Origin: Cristatella mucedo
Lineage: Eukaryota > Bryozoa > Phylactolaemata > Cristatellidae
DNA: 64,000 nt
Assembly (NCBI GenBank): GCA_009760855.2
Contig: WPIO01000010.1
Coordinates: forward strand, 1,697,001-1,761,000
Direction of reading: 5' to 3'
Positions within the stretch are counted from its first letter, which is position 1. Each line of letters begins with the position of its first letter. The notes under the pieces were generated by a model, which searched no databases, was not told the origin of the DNA, and saw only the letters and a list, made by a program, of their open reading frames with translations. Position numbers and translations under genes: made by a program. This document shows positions 1 through 48,169 of the stretch, piece by piece.

Positions 1-36676
<36,676 letters not shown>

Positions 36677-36708
36677 GGCCGAAAGTTCTGACCGTCGACG
36701 CAGCCGTA

Positions 36709-36726
36709 TCAGCAGAGGAGGACCAT
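36709..36726 (-). other. Possible upstream ORF, 5 codons (MVLLC)
   Basis: ATG GTC CTC CTC TGC TGA ends 32 bases before the Caskin start codon. It counts as a 5' leader uORF only if transcription starts upstream of 36726. The nearby TATA-like string would place the start close to or just downstream of it, so its use is uncertain. Confidence 0.3.
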
Positions 36727-37442
36727 GTTTTTATCGCGGCCCCCTCGCGCTCTAATCGCGAGCGAGCGGCGGCGGCGTGATTCACGTCACCCGACCGACC
36801 CACGCGTACAGGCCAGCGCGACGAGGCTGGCGACCGCGGATCGCTCACGACGCGTAAACCCTGCAGCGGACGACGACTTGAGGTGATGCTCTAGAGCGCG
36901 TTGCTTCCGATCGGCGGCCCAGCAGGGCGCAGCACGCTAGCGCCCAGATCGGCGAAGCGCGAAAGGTCTCGATTGGCACGCGGCGGCGGCGGCGACGACG
37001 CCGTCGATTGAGCGGCCGGCCGCACGCGACTACCTGGGCAGGCCGGCCGGTCGCGTGTGGCGCGGCGTCAAAACGGCGCCGCGCCTGCGCTGGCGGGTAG
37101 CGCTTCGCTACCAGTCGCACACGCCAGTCGGCGGCGACTCGGGTGCGGCGGGACAGGGCGGGAGCTGTGCTCGTAGAAGCGGGAGACGAAAGCCGCCGCC
37201 GCCGCCGCCACCGCCGGACTGACTCGCGAGGCGCGGCCAAACGCGGGCAGCTCGCGAAAACGCCCGCCAGACTGCTGCGTCTGCCGCCGCGTGGAGCGAC
37301 ATGGCCGCTAGCCGTCGCCACGTCGTCGCAAAGCGTCGCCGGCCGGCGATGCGCACCGCCGCGGAACGCGACTGCGACGGCCTCTCACCAGGACGCAGAG
37401 ACACCGGGGTCCTTTGTGGCGGCGCCCCGAACCGACGACGGA

Positions 37443-37460
37443 CGCGCGCGCGCGCGCGCG
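37443..37460. repeat. (CG)n dinucleotide run
   Basis: Alternating CG for about 18 bases inside the CpG-rich upstream region; a potential Z-DNA former. Confidence 0.8.
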
Positions 37461-38214
37461 GCGAACTCAAAACGAGGCCCGCCACCTGAGCTCAGGTGCG
37501 TGGCGCCGAGCGCCCGTCCGCAAGCCCGGCGCCGAAGTCCGACCGCCGCGGTGGCGACGGTAGTGACGACGAGCGTCGGCCCGCGATTCAGGCCCGCCGC
37601 CGACGGCTACTGAGCGCTCACCCGCCTGGTTCCCTGCAAGTCGTCAGCCAGTCGCCAGGGGCGGATGGGGGAGACGATCGTGCGATGGCGGAGAGACGAG
37701 CCGCCGCGGTGAGTCGTCGCCACTTGTGGCGGCGCGACGCTCGAATCGACCCAGTCAGAGCGCGTGGCGATCGCCCGCCCGAGCGCGCTCTGCCTCCACA
37801 CACTAGCTCGACTTATACGCGTAAGCACGGACTTGGCGGTATGTGCGGTCGGCCGCAGTGCGGATCGTAGGCGTCCTTCGACGGGCCGATTACGTTCGGC
37901 GGAGGATTACTAACTTAATCGCTGAGGTTGAGCGCCGACATAGCGCCGGCATTGCGCTTTTGGATGCGCTCGCCGGCCGGTCGCTGACGCAGACCGCGCC
38001 GCCGCCTCAGAAGGCGCTGCGGGCAGGAGAGGCGCACTCATTGGTTGGACTCTCCCATTCGACGGCTTTAGCGCTGCGTCTCTGTCGGAGCGCGACGCAG
38101 CGCCGCAGCGCTCGAGCCACGTTCGACCTTGCATCCACCACTCCTCCGCCAGCGGCCACAGCCTCACTCGGCCTTACAGTCGGCCGCACCCCAGTTCGCG
38201 AGCTTCGACATCTC

Positions 38215-38218
<4 letters not shown>

Positions 38219-38252
<34 letters not shown>
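38219..38252. repeat. (TC)n microsatellite
   Basis: Pure TC run followed by TTTCTCTCGCTCGCTCGCTC at the edge of the CpG-rich region. Confidence 0.95.
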
Positions 38253-38255
<3 letters not shown>

Positions 38256-38844
38256 CCCTTTCTCTCGCTCGCTCGCTCGCTGGCTCCACTCTATTTCCCG
38301 AACCTCTCTCGCACCTTTCTCGCTCTAGCGCGCTCTCTCTTCCTCGCGCGAACTCTCTCTTTTGCTCGTTCCTCGCGCGCGCTCCGTTTTGCTCTTGCTC
38401 AGTTTGGAGCCGCAGAAGCCCTGCGCTACGCGGGAGAGAGTGGAAATGTCTCGCATCCGCGGTGACGCAGCGCTGCGTCGCCGAATTCACGCGAATTCCA
38501 CTCACGCATTTCGATTGCATTTAAGCGCATCGGCGAAGGGCATTTCCCACCCTTCCAGGAGAAGAGTTGGAGCTTCTCCAGATGGAGAGAACAGCGCTGA
38601 GTCATTTCTTCTCAATTTTAGATGGGTCTAAAATGTTTGCGGGGCGGAGTGCCTTCGACGCGAAAGTTCGAGTTTGGTTTTCAAAGAGGAAGTTAAGGTG
38701 GCGACAGCTTTCTCTGAAAGCCGTAAACGACGCCATTTTTTCCGCGTGTGTAAAGGGGGCTGGCCCGCTGGGCGGCGATGATTTCGCACGTAGCTTTAGG
38801 CTCCGCAAGCGGGCACGGCGCCGCTTTCTTTCTATTAGAAATTA

Positions 38845-38936
38845 CAAAATCTATCTATATTACAATATATTATTATATATTATATTATAGTATATATTTA
38901 TATCATATATAATATTTATATATATTATACAGATAA
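38845..38936. repeat. AT-rich low-complexity block
   Basis: Nearly pure A/T, with ATATTATATTATAGTATATA-type words; no clear unit. Confidence 0.85.
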
Positions 38937-40104
38937 ATCTGTGGTTGATTCGGCGTGGTTCGCCAAAGGAGCAGAGCTTCAGGCTCTCAAGAAATGGGTT
39001 TACCCCAACTTTTCTCTGTGCGTCTGACGGAAGCCTATCGGCCGCTGAGACTTCGGTCGGCGCGCCGCCTAAAGATGGAGGCTGTCAATTTTTTTGTTCT
39101 AGCGTAGCCGGCAGTAAGGCCACGGTAAGGCTACGATTCCGACTCTTTGAACGCGGCGCCGCATCTCTAGATGGGATCTTCGGATAATTCCAGCGGCTGA
39201 GCGTCAGGAGCTTCGAGAAGCTGGCTCGAAAAATTGCGGTCTTGCAATCTTGTATAGGTTCTAAAGTACCTCTCTGAGCTGCCCGTCGATTCCGACGGAT
39301 CAGTTTCCACAGTTTCCATAGCTACCACTTATTTCATGGAGACGCTATCCTAAGGTGTGTAGTGAGTCCATCCGTAGCTCTGAGAAGCTGTGAGTATTAA
39401 CCAAGCAGGCTTTACGTGTTGGCTCCCTGTAATAACAAGATGCGTCTTATCTAGCAGTCTCTACGAGAGGCCGCTGGGGGGGGGGGAACAGGGAGACTCT
39501 CAGGCAGGCTCATACGTGTGGGAAGGCAGGGCTAAATGCCCCCCCCCGCCACCGATGACTTTAGCCGGCAGAGCTTAGTCGGGCGGCTCCCAGCGAAGCT
39601 GCGGCTGCATTTCAGTTCCCTTCTCGTCGAGAACGCGCTCTTTATCCATCTGCCAGGAAGCCACGGACAGCCCACGAGGGGGCCACCGAATTGGCCGATT
39701 AGCTCCAAAGGCAGCAATCGGACTGCACACACGAGAGAAGATTATCCAGATTGGATGCGGATAACAGTAGAGGGTGCTTAGAACTATGTACCTTTGGCTG
39801 CCGAGTCGCAATCGACTTTTGTAATCGAGTGATGATATTTTTAGATATGTTAACGAAACCTTACTCGTGGACGTATTTCGAATTCGGTGAGAGAATATCG
39901 GACTGCATCTGCGGGACGACAATAGAGACGCGCTCAGCGCATTTTTTCCTTTTTAAGAACGCGGGTCTAAACATCCGGTTTCAGGCTCTTCCGAAGCAGG
40001 GGGGACAGGCCATTTTCTTTGTGTGGGTAAAGAGGCCTACAGACAGACCAGCTTAGCCGCCGCGTGTCTCCGCCGGGGGTCACCTAGTCTTTGTGGATAG
40101 TAGC

Positions 40105-40175
40105 AGTAATAATGATTATTATAATTTTAATATATTTGGATGGCGCTTTCAGAGAAATAGGTCTCTTTCTTACTT
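40105..40175 (-). mobile_element. LINE A tail remnant, minus strand
   Basis: AATAATGATTATTATAATTT then TGGCGCTTTCAGAGAAATAG and GTCTCTTTCTTAC resemble the last bases of the family in reverse. Confidence 0.5.
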
Positions 40176-40309
40176 GATTGCTCAAAGGCGTGACGGACAA
40201 CATTACCAACGAAATCGTCGATGCGTTCCACTACAGTCCCTATTTATGGGCAACTACGAGCTCTTCTTATAGGAATCGTATCGCAGGGCGGCGGATGGAA
40301 GAAAAAGGC

Positions 40310-40338
40310 GTTAATGTCAAAAGAATTTTGACATTAAC
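40310..40338. repeat. Perfect inverted repeat, 13-bp arms, 3-nt spacer
   Basis: GTTAATGTCAAAA, GAA, TTTTGACATTAAC. Confidence 0.95.
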
Positions 40339-40497
40339 TTCTCGGTTAAATTCACTGGGAAGTGCATCTCGGTGGGCCATTTCCTACCTCCTAGTAAAAG
40401 CAACGATCGTGACCGCTCTGGGAGGTGGAGCAAATAGGAAGCAAGACGGTATGCAAACTGAGCGTGCCAACTTCCTACGAGAATGAAGACCCAAGCA

Positions 40498-40565
40498 TGA
40501 CGCAAGCAGGACAGATGCATGACGCAAGCAGGACAGATGCAGAACGCAAGCAGGACAGATGCAGG
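40498..40565. repeat. 22-bp tandem repeat, three copies
   Basis: Unit TGACGCAAGCAGGACAGATG plus CA. Confidence 0.9.
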
Positions 40566-41262
40566 ACTGAAGCAGGACGGGACAGCGTAAACGCTGCTTG
40601 CGAATCTCCACGCCCAGCTCGGCGGCTCCTCGTTCCTTGCCTGGACCTGTGCCAAATGAGCGAATGCCTTTGAGCTAAGCTGCAAAAGCCCCTTCCCAAG
40701 TGCTCCCACTAGCTGCTCTCGGTCGCTAGTTTCATTACAATGTCTTGAGAGCACTGCCAGACACAATAATAATTATCCTCACCTCTGAAGCCCAGCTAAA
40801 ACAATACAAGCGCACCTGCAAAACGACCTGGGGCACCCATAGGCTCAGCTCGTCAAATAATTGGGTGCATTTAGAAGGAAATGCTGAGCTGCTCTCGGCT
40901 CCTTAAGCAGCGAGTGCAGGAATATGGGCCGTGCGGCATCACTTTCCAGCGTCTTAGCACAGGGTCGCGGTGCTAGCGGTACGATCCGCCTCCAGCCTAT
41001 AACTAAACATCTGCTGCTCGAACGACAGGGAACGTTAGCTTTAACCTAGCTGTTACACAGAGACCCAATTAATATGCTTAATATATAGGGGCTTTCGCGC
41101 CTTTAGAAAGTCGCCTAGTGTCTAGGCCGGCTAGATTTCCAAGGACGGAGCCTTAGCTCTCTTTGGGTGCCAAGCAGGTAAGCATCATTAGAAGGATCGT
41201 AGTGGGGCGTATTGAAATTTGCGTTTCCAAACATGAAGTGGAGCCCTAAGCAGTCAGCTGGG

Positions 41263-41438
41263 CCGTTACAGCCCAGGAAGTCAAGGTGCTCGCTCTTCAC
41301 GACCGATGTCGGGGGGGGGGGTTCGGATCCTGTAGTTAAGCGATTCTTTCTTGCCAACTGCAAGCGCTGGCGATAGCAGGTAAGGCTCTCCTGTGGCTAT
41401 ACAAATGAATCTGTTAAATCGGCTAGATTTTTTTTGTC
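41263..41438 (+). mobile_element. tRNA-derived SINE with G-run insertion
   Basis: Family head (TGCTCGCTCTTCACGACCGA), B-box remnant GGTTCGGATCC preceded by a run of ten or so G, body GCAAGCGCTGGCGATAGC and tail GTTAAATCGGCTAGATTT. The G run has replaced part of the anticodon-arm region. Confidence 0.8.
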
Positions 41439-42480
41439 TAGGCTGAGGAGGAGAGCTGTAGAGCACGCCGACTCGAAGGTCAAGGACTCGCCTGGCCAGT
41501 CACAGTCGCTGCCGCGGCGTGCCAGACTGACGATCTGCAGCTGACGACGATTAAGCAGCCGAATGCTCGAGCTAGCTTCAAGGGCGGTCAACAGTAGATG
41601 CTCGAACGATTAGCTTCCGGTAGTGTACTCTCACTTGCCTGGAGGTCTGAACGACGAGCGTTCTCCAGCCTGGCGAGCCACGAGAGATTGAATCAGAGCA
41701 TGGCGAACGTGCGAGAGAAGATCAAGCATCGAGCCTTTATTGAGCATGGCGCTGCAAGAAAAACCGCTTCGAACCTTCAAAGGTTGCAGCCGATCGAGTA
41801 ACAAGAAGAGCTCTCGACTGCAGTTTCAGACTGCAGTTTCCCACTGCTTTCTTTTCAGCCTACGCGAAGAGCTTGCTAACAGATTTCTTTTTACTCCCGC
41901 GGGGCGTTTTTAAACCTGCTATTGTATTGTTACTGATATTTTAATGTTCTTCGCAAATTGTGCAATCCCCTGGAACTACTGCAAACAGACATTCGCTGCA
42001 TTCTGTGGGGGAAGGATTACAAAGTGCCAAGCATCTATTACATTCCATTCCATCCATCATTACAAAGTGCCAAGCATCCCTGTCGGCACATGCTTTAAGT
42101 TAAATGGCAATATCCACAGAAAGGGAGCCCAAGACGAAAGTTTGCTCGTCTGAAACGTTAAACCCGTCGGAATTCTCGAGTGGATGGCTGGCTATACTGT
42201 TCGTGCGCCTTAACTCTATTCTACAGTGTGCCCTTGTGCTCTGCAGACCCTCAAGCTTGCTCACATCTACCAGCGTCATTGAGGGAAACCTGCTTCGCAG
42301 CACTTAGCACACGGAATTATCCTGCCGTTCTGCCGTCGGGCCACGTCGCCTCTTTTGAAATTGTTCATTCTAATCATTTTCATCGTCTCCTCCTTCTGAA
42401 TCGTTCAACTAATCAGGGCTCCGCCCTGTTGAACTCGACCTCTTTCTAAAAAAAAGCGAAAGCTGGCAGCGATAGATTGA

Positions 42481-42617
42481 GAGGGTGGACATGAGTCGGC
42501 GCTTCTGTGTCTGTACGTCGTGGAAGACGGCCGAGTCTTTTTCACGGCCCACCAGTGGCTGCCCGAGCGTTTGCCGAGCATTCACGCACCGCGCATTTGC
42601 GACGGACGTGACTCCTT
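42481..42617 (+). CDS. Possible exon of an unknown gene
   Basis: The plus-strand frame VEDGRVFFTAHQWLPERLPS, IHAPRICDGRDSLVQ ends at a strong donor GTGAGT (after 42617-42623). I cannot place an acceptor confidently or recognise a family, and it lies on the strand opposite to the other exon-like stretch 600 bp away. Confidence 0.18.
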
Positions 42618-43200
42618 AGTCCAAGTGAGTGACGGCTACCTGGCTACTGGCTGTTGGGTGTGGCGCTGTCCCTTGCACGCGGCTTTGCACGAAGCTCCCC
42701 GCTCCCGAGTCTTGCTCCTCAACGCGACACATTGACAGAGAAGCTGAGCAGAGCTGAGCAGGCCCTGATCGGACAAGCGGCCACACTCTGCACTCTGCGA
42801 ACGGACGCTCAAACTTAGCGGGGCGTCGAGCGTGGGACGCGACGACGCGTCGGCCGACAGGCTGCGCTGGGGTCCTCCTCGCTGGCTGCCTCCTAAGCCT
42901 CTCGCTCCTGGCCGACGGCAGCGTCGAACCCTGGGGACGATCCCGATCCCGGACAGGAAATGTGAACTGCCCACTCGATGCCACTCTCGGGACTCGCCGC
43001 TGAAGTAGCAGTGCGTTGTACAATTGGCTGCCGTACGGCGGCAGCAGTAGTTCCTTGACTGACCGTCTGCAACCGTAGCAACCTGGTAGGTAGTGGGACG
43101 GCCAGCTCATCCCTTTAGGAGACGTAGCGCTGCCAACGACGCTCAGCTACATTGTGCCGACTGCTATCGGGAAACCGCAGAGAGGCCGAGATGGTCAGAT

Positions 43201-43290
43201 CTAGTCTGACTGCTGACCGGACGTGGACGAGTAGTCGCGGACATGCAATAGGAAATTGAAGCCGTAGAAGGTGCGCTCGGTCATGTCGTA
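43201..43290 (-). CDS. Possible terminal exon of an unknown gene
   Basis: After a pyrimidine-rich stretch and AG (CATTGGAG), the minus strand encodes YDMTERTFYGFNFLLHVRDY then SSTSGQQSD and TAG, 29 residues. The residue mix looks protein-like, unlike most frames here, but I do not recognise it. An upstream exon-like stretch at 43463-43550 (VSVEYKVSTVAQST...) leaves in a phase that does not fit this one, and I see no poly(A) signal downstream. Confidence 0.22.
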   Translation of the reverse strand, partial: YDMTERTFYGFNFLLHVRDYSSTSGQQSD

Positions 43291-43723
43291 CTCCAATGGA
43301 TGGAGGCAGGAAAGCCAAGATAATCACTCGCCCAGGTGGACCCGCGGCCGTCGCGAGGGGCCACCTGCACGGGGCTCCGCTTGAATGGATGAGGACTAGA
43401 ATGAGGCCTCGGCCGCGATCGGAGCCATTTCGGCAAATGGCAGCTCAGACAAAGGGCATTACCTAATGGAGCGAAATGGGCAGGCAGCTGAGTGGCGACC
43501 ATTGTGGGTGCTCTGCGCCACGGTGGATACTTTGTACTCAACGCTCACACCTGTAAAGAGGCAAAGGTACCGGAGGCTTCTTCGTCGGGCTTCTCCTACC
43601 GAGGGAGTATGGCCGCTGAGCTGAATTGAGTTGAAACTCGCAAGCGTATCCTGAGGACCCAGCGTGCACTGCCGAGCCGAGCCGTAGTTCGTCGGGACGG
43701 CTTAGTCCCTACATAGATATCGC

Positions 43724-43896
<173 letters not shown>

Positions 43897-44469
43897 GACG
43901 CTGATCCTAGGACAATGATGACCAGCCAAATACCAATTCTGATCCTTGAACCTCCAAGTCTGGTCTGGAATCACTCTTGTCTTTAACGCACTTGCAGTGT
44001 TGGGTGTCTCTTCAAAATCTCATAAACTCAACAGCCACCACCACCATTCCAATGCTTTGTCTTAACTATGAGATGGCCAGCGTTCTGTTTTACCAGTGAA
44101 AGTGAGACAAACTTATGTATAGCTTTGAATGTGAGTGAGTGAAAGCGTCCGCCCGTCCGTCTGTCAATCCCATAAACACATGTTTACGTTCTGCCCTACA
44201 AAGACATAGGTAAAATGAATGTCATTTCAAAGTAGATAATTTATCTATTTACATATGTAGCTACAGCATGCACTTTCGTAGTTGAAATAGAGCGCGGCGA
44301 TGAGTCGGCTTTTGATCTGTGAGTTATGTAATGCCATATTCAAATGCCGCGGAGATTTCTCTAAGTGGAGCTGACAAAAACGAAGATCATAGCCGGAACA
44401 GTCCATCTAAGCACCTCTCAGCCAGCCGGTGAATCATTGCTCAGACTGAGCCTTTAATCAAACTTACGC

Positions 44470-44560
44470 TTGTTATAATGATAACAATAATTCAATTGCA
44501 TAGCGCCCTCAAAGAACTGAATCTCATTCTAGGCACTTTACAGCAGCGTGCACTCGTATG
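44470..44560 (-). mobile_element. LINE A tail, minus strand
   Basis: AATAATTCAATTGCATAGCG, CCTCAAAGAACTGAATCTCA, TTCTAGGCACTTTACAGCA. Confidence 0.75.
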
Positions 44561-44704
44561 CATACGCCTAATCTTCAAATTGAATAGCGACTACGGCGAC
44601 GGTAACTACAAGGCGCTGGTAACTAATTAAGGGAGTACCCCATGGTGACGCAGAACTGACCAGTTAACCACGATGCGCCCGCAAAGTGCCGCGGGCATTA
44701 GCAG

Positions 44705-44945
44705 CATTGAAAAAATAAATATAATGATCGTAATAATGCATTTATATAGCCCCTCGGGGAACTGAATCTTTTTCTAAGCACTTTACAGATGCTGTGAAGA
44801 AAGCATGACCAAATGATTAGTGGTAACATTCGCAATGTCATCGAGCATGACATTGCAAGATGTGACATGCACATGGTGAAGGTGTGAATATGGTTAGTAG
44901 CAGCAGGCACAGTTTAAGCACGCATAAGCAAACGTAGGATATAAT
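44705..44945 (-). mobile_element. LINE A 3' UTR fragment, minus strand
   Basis: GGGGAACTGAATCTTTTTCT, AAGCACTTTACAGATGCTGT, then TGGTTAGTAGCAGCAGGCAC and GCACGCATAAGCAAACG of the UTR. It contains a 10-bp hairpin GCAATGTCAT/ATGACATTGC at 44832-44856. Confidence 0.8.
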
Positions 44946-45307
44946 TCATATTTTAATTCATTTTTGTAGCTACCTGAGAAAGATTAATCATATCCAGGTG
45001 CTTCATATTAAATTATTGTTGCCTTCGGCATGCACCTACCCCTGGAACGCTGCGGTAAGTGCGTGGCGACTGAGGGCGGGATGCCGGTTCGCACAACCGT
45101 GCCGGACCAAACACCCGCATCAATATGTGGGTAGATAGACTGCTCAAAGAGTCAATATGGTCAAGTCTACTTGACGGTAGAATGCCACATTTGAAACCAC
45201 CCAACTAACCTGCTGTTATGCGAAGGATCTTGTCGGTGTCTTCACTCCCAACTCATCTAGCCCCTACTATCATGTTACAAGTAAGCGTCGGTAATGCTGG
45301 TCGTTCA

Positions 45308-45413
45308 TATTCATCACTTATTATTATCACATATTATATCACATATTCATCACTTATTATTATCACATATCATATCACATATTCATCACTTATTATCATC
45401 ACATATTCGCCAC
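45308..45413. repeat. 36-bp tandem repeat, about 2.8 copies
   Basis: Unit begins TATTCATCACTTATTATTAT; the second copy differs by one base and the third is shortened. Confidence 0.9.
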
Positions 45414-45924
45414 TGCTTCTTGGCTTCACAGAGCACTGATAGCCTTTATATTAGGTGCCTAATTTAAGTTCCTAACTGCTCCAGGCCTTTTTGGAATACG
45501 TCCGAAAGAGTTACACAACCAGCACTACACGGCGTTCACCGACGATAGCAAGTCGTTAACGAGGCGTCAAATGTGCACAAATGAAAGCTGTTAATTGTGA
45601 GCAAACATAGATGAAGCACAGTAGGCTTGAACAGAGAAACTTGGAACGCGTGGTTCGTGCGAGAAACTCTTAATGCTTGGTTAGTGGTAAAAATGAAAGT
45701 GACAAGAAAGTGAAGGGTGACTTCAAAGCCGTATTAATGCATCATATTAATATTTGGTGTTTTCCACCCTATAGGAATCGTACTACTCGACCTGTCTCAT
45801 GAAACGGAGCTTACCCTTTTACCATCCACATAACTTCCGTCGAAGGTAGCTGAGTTCATCTGTACGGAATTGGTAATTAAGCAGATCAATTTATTTGTAA
45901 ATATATCAGGTGTATGTATATAAG

Positions 45925-46035
45925 TGCCAGAAAAAGCAGCGTGCCTAGCAAAAGATTTAGTTCTCTTAGGCGGACATTCAAATGTTTGACTGTGATTACG
46001 ATTACTAATATTATTGTTATTATCATTATTTGCCT
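45925..46035 (+). mobile_element. LINE A tail remnant
   Basis: GCGTGCCTAGCAAAAGATTT, AGTTCTCTTAGGCGGACATT, then an ATTATTGTTATTATC-type tail. Confidence 0.6.
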
Positions 46036-46589
46036 GGCAATAGAGCTATGGGGAGATAACATGTAAGTCAACTGCCGCTGCGGTGGGTGAATCGCCGCTG
46101 CGGAAGATGTTTCTAGCAATGAGGTCTTACTAAGACTTTGATGGCGTTGTTGGAATTAAGTTCCCGTTGCGGCTCACTTATCATTCCAATTTTGTGACTG
46201 AATGGAAACCGCTTGCTCGAGACTATTTAGAGCAGCTCGATTCCACACGATTGGCTCCCTGTTCGTCGAATCTGTCGAACTCGGCCTGTCCTTAGCTGGC
46301 TCGGCCATGGATCGTGTGAAGCAATCTCGTCGTGGAGCTACTTCTGCGGGCTATTGGGTGATGGCAAGGTGATGTCCTGAGGGGTGCATTCTACTTGGCG
46401 CTCTCCAGCTCGGAGGATGGGGCGGCTAAAGCTGCTGAATCTAAATAGATTTAAGTAATTTCTTCTTCTTGCACGTTTAAATTGCCATATTGCACCGTAC
46501 CTCACCAACATGCACCTGGCTCCATCAAGCAGTATAGAGATTAAAAGGTCTTGAAACATACTTCCAATCCTTTCCCTTACTCCGTGTAT

Positions 46590-46760
46590 CCGTAATTCTC
46601 CGGTCCCTCTGTGTGAATTGTTCTTTCCGTGCTTGTGCGTGCTGAAATTGTGCACATGATCACTCGTCTGATCAGAAAAAATGCTTCCTTATCGAATATG
46701 GTGAAGTGCCAAGAAAAGCGATCTAGTTCTCAGATAAAGCTACACCAGTGTTACAACATT
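46590..46760 (+). mobile_element. LINE A tail remnant
   Basis: TGTGTGAATTGTTCTTTCCG, TGCTTGTGCGTGCTGAAATT, then GGTGAAGTGCCAAGAAAAGC and ATCTAGTTCTCAGATAAAGC. Confidence 0.6.
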
Positions 46761-47367
46761 TCTACTTCCCCAATCTGAACCATCAATCGCTGAAGGTATA
46801 AAGTGTGACGCATGTACGTGACCGGCTGAATTCGTATGCTTCTGCTTCTGACCGTATACAGGTTTTGGTGCCAATGCTGGCGAAGCGTGGAACTTCTACA
46901 CTGAGATAGGCTAACATTAATTTATGGTAACATTTTACAAGCTAAAATAGAAGTTTATTTACTCCGGCAAGATATAATTCTCATAACTTCAAAACTAATA
47001 TGGAGCCAACTTTCTGAAAGGAGTTTAAATCAAGTGATGGGTAAGAGAGATTACATATCCGTAGTTATTTTCGAATCCAGAAAAAAATAGGAAGCAGAAT
47101 CGCCATCTGATGATCCATTCATATCCGAGTCAGCTTATGACTAGCATTAGTTACATTTTCCATTGCCTTAAAACTACGTCTTCATTTAGGATTGGTCATT
47201 TAGTTTTTGCACGGCACTCGTTGAGCCTAATTCTTCCCACGCTCGAGAATGCAAGCACAGAAGAAGAGGCTTAGATTGGCAGCAGCTAGGCCACGACTCC
47301 GACCTTGTACGTAGATAAAAGAGCAGCACACATATACAGTATACACCGAACACACCTTTACAGGTAT

Positions 47368-47369
<2 letters not shown>

Positions 47370-47439
<70 letters not shown>

Positions 47440-47493
47440 GCACGCACGCACACACACACACACTATTTAAATATATATATATATATATATATA
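47370..47493. repeat. (CA)n, (CGCA)n and (AT)n compound microsatellite
   Basis: CA run, four CGCA units, CA again to 47462, a short AT-rich spacer, then (AT)n at 47470-47493. Confidence 0.97.
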
Positions 47494-47649
47494 CAAAGCT
47501 TTATATATATTTTGAGTGAATTAGTGTGCTAGTAGCAGGTGCGTAGAAACCTTTGGATAGCAATGTGTACATACATATATTTATTTGTATTATTACCTGG
47601 ATGGCGTGGCGACTCCCGAACTAAAGTCATTGTCTAGAAACACAGCCAT

Positions 47650-47690
47650 GTAACGATCACTAGTCATTTGATGACTAGCGATCGTTACAG
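47650..47690. repeat. Inverted repeat, 19-bp arms with one mismatch, 3-nt spacer
   Basis: TGTAACGATCACTAGTCAT, TTG, ATGACTAGCGATCGTTACA. Confidence 0.93.
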
Positions 47691-48169
47691 GTGGAGCAGA
47701 CGTATCCAAGCATGCGTGGCCAGCACCGTCGCAGTTGCCGCACCGATGCATGCCGGGAAGCCGACGGTGGAAGAGCGTAACAGGAATCAAGAGCGCCCAT
47801 GCCTAAAAATATAACAAGTCCTTAATATCCTTACCGTCAAGCGGTTTTTCAAAAGCTACATTAAAGTGTACATATTGTGCCGTCACATTTAACTGCCATT
47901 TTAAAACCAGCTCTCTTCGACTAGCACTGGCTGTGCCCATTGAAGGACAGCACTGACTACTGACTAAACAGTCTAAACGTGTCTCCTAGCATTGTTTGCT
48001 CTGGAAAGCTACCTAGCTGAGATACTTGTTCGTCAGACTTCCCACGAATCACCTCCGACCCTCAGTAAGCATCATTAGATAAAGCACAACGTTCTAGAAG
48101 TATCAAGTCTTAAAATAGTCGTGGGAACTGGCTTCGACCTTAATGGCAATGCCACTTGACCCCACCCTA

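Larger units (their letters stand above)
36700..38560 (-). promoter_or_regulatory. CpG-rich region upstream of the Caskin start (putative promoter)
   Basis: CpG is frequent here and much rarer in the rest of the window. The tract contains GGCGGC runs and a (CG)n run at 37443-37460, and ends with a (TC)n run at 38219-38252. It begins a few tens of bases upstream of the Caskin ATG, where a CpG-island promoter would be expected. A TATA-like string GATAAAAAC lies at about 36730-36738 on the minus strand. Long open frames in this tract come from stop-codon scarcity in GC-rich DNA. Promoter function is inference. Confidence 0.5.
38560..42480. other. Intergenic, mostly unique sequence
   Basis: Apart from the AT block at 38.85 kb, a LINE A tail remnant, the 13-bp-arm inverted repeat, the 22-bp tandem repeat, the SINE at 41.26 kb, and a 19-bp direct repeat (ATTACAAAGTGCCAAGCAT at 42016 and 42059), I recognise nothing here. 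Confidence 0.5.

Noticed and set aside
37143-37870. Overlapping open frames of 120-160 codons
   Set aside because: Lie in the CpG-rich region, where stops are rare on both strands; Arg/Ala-rich with no domain.
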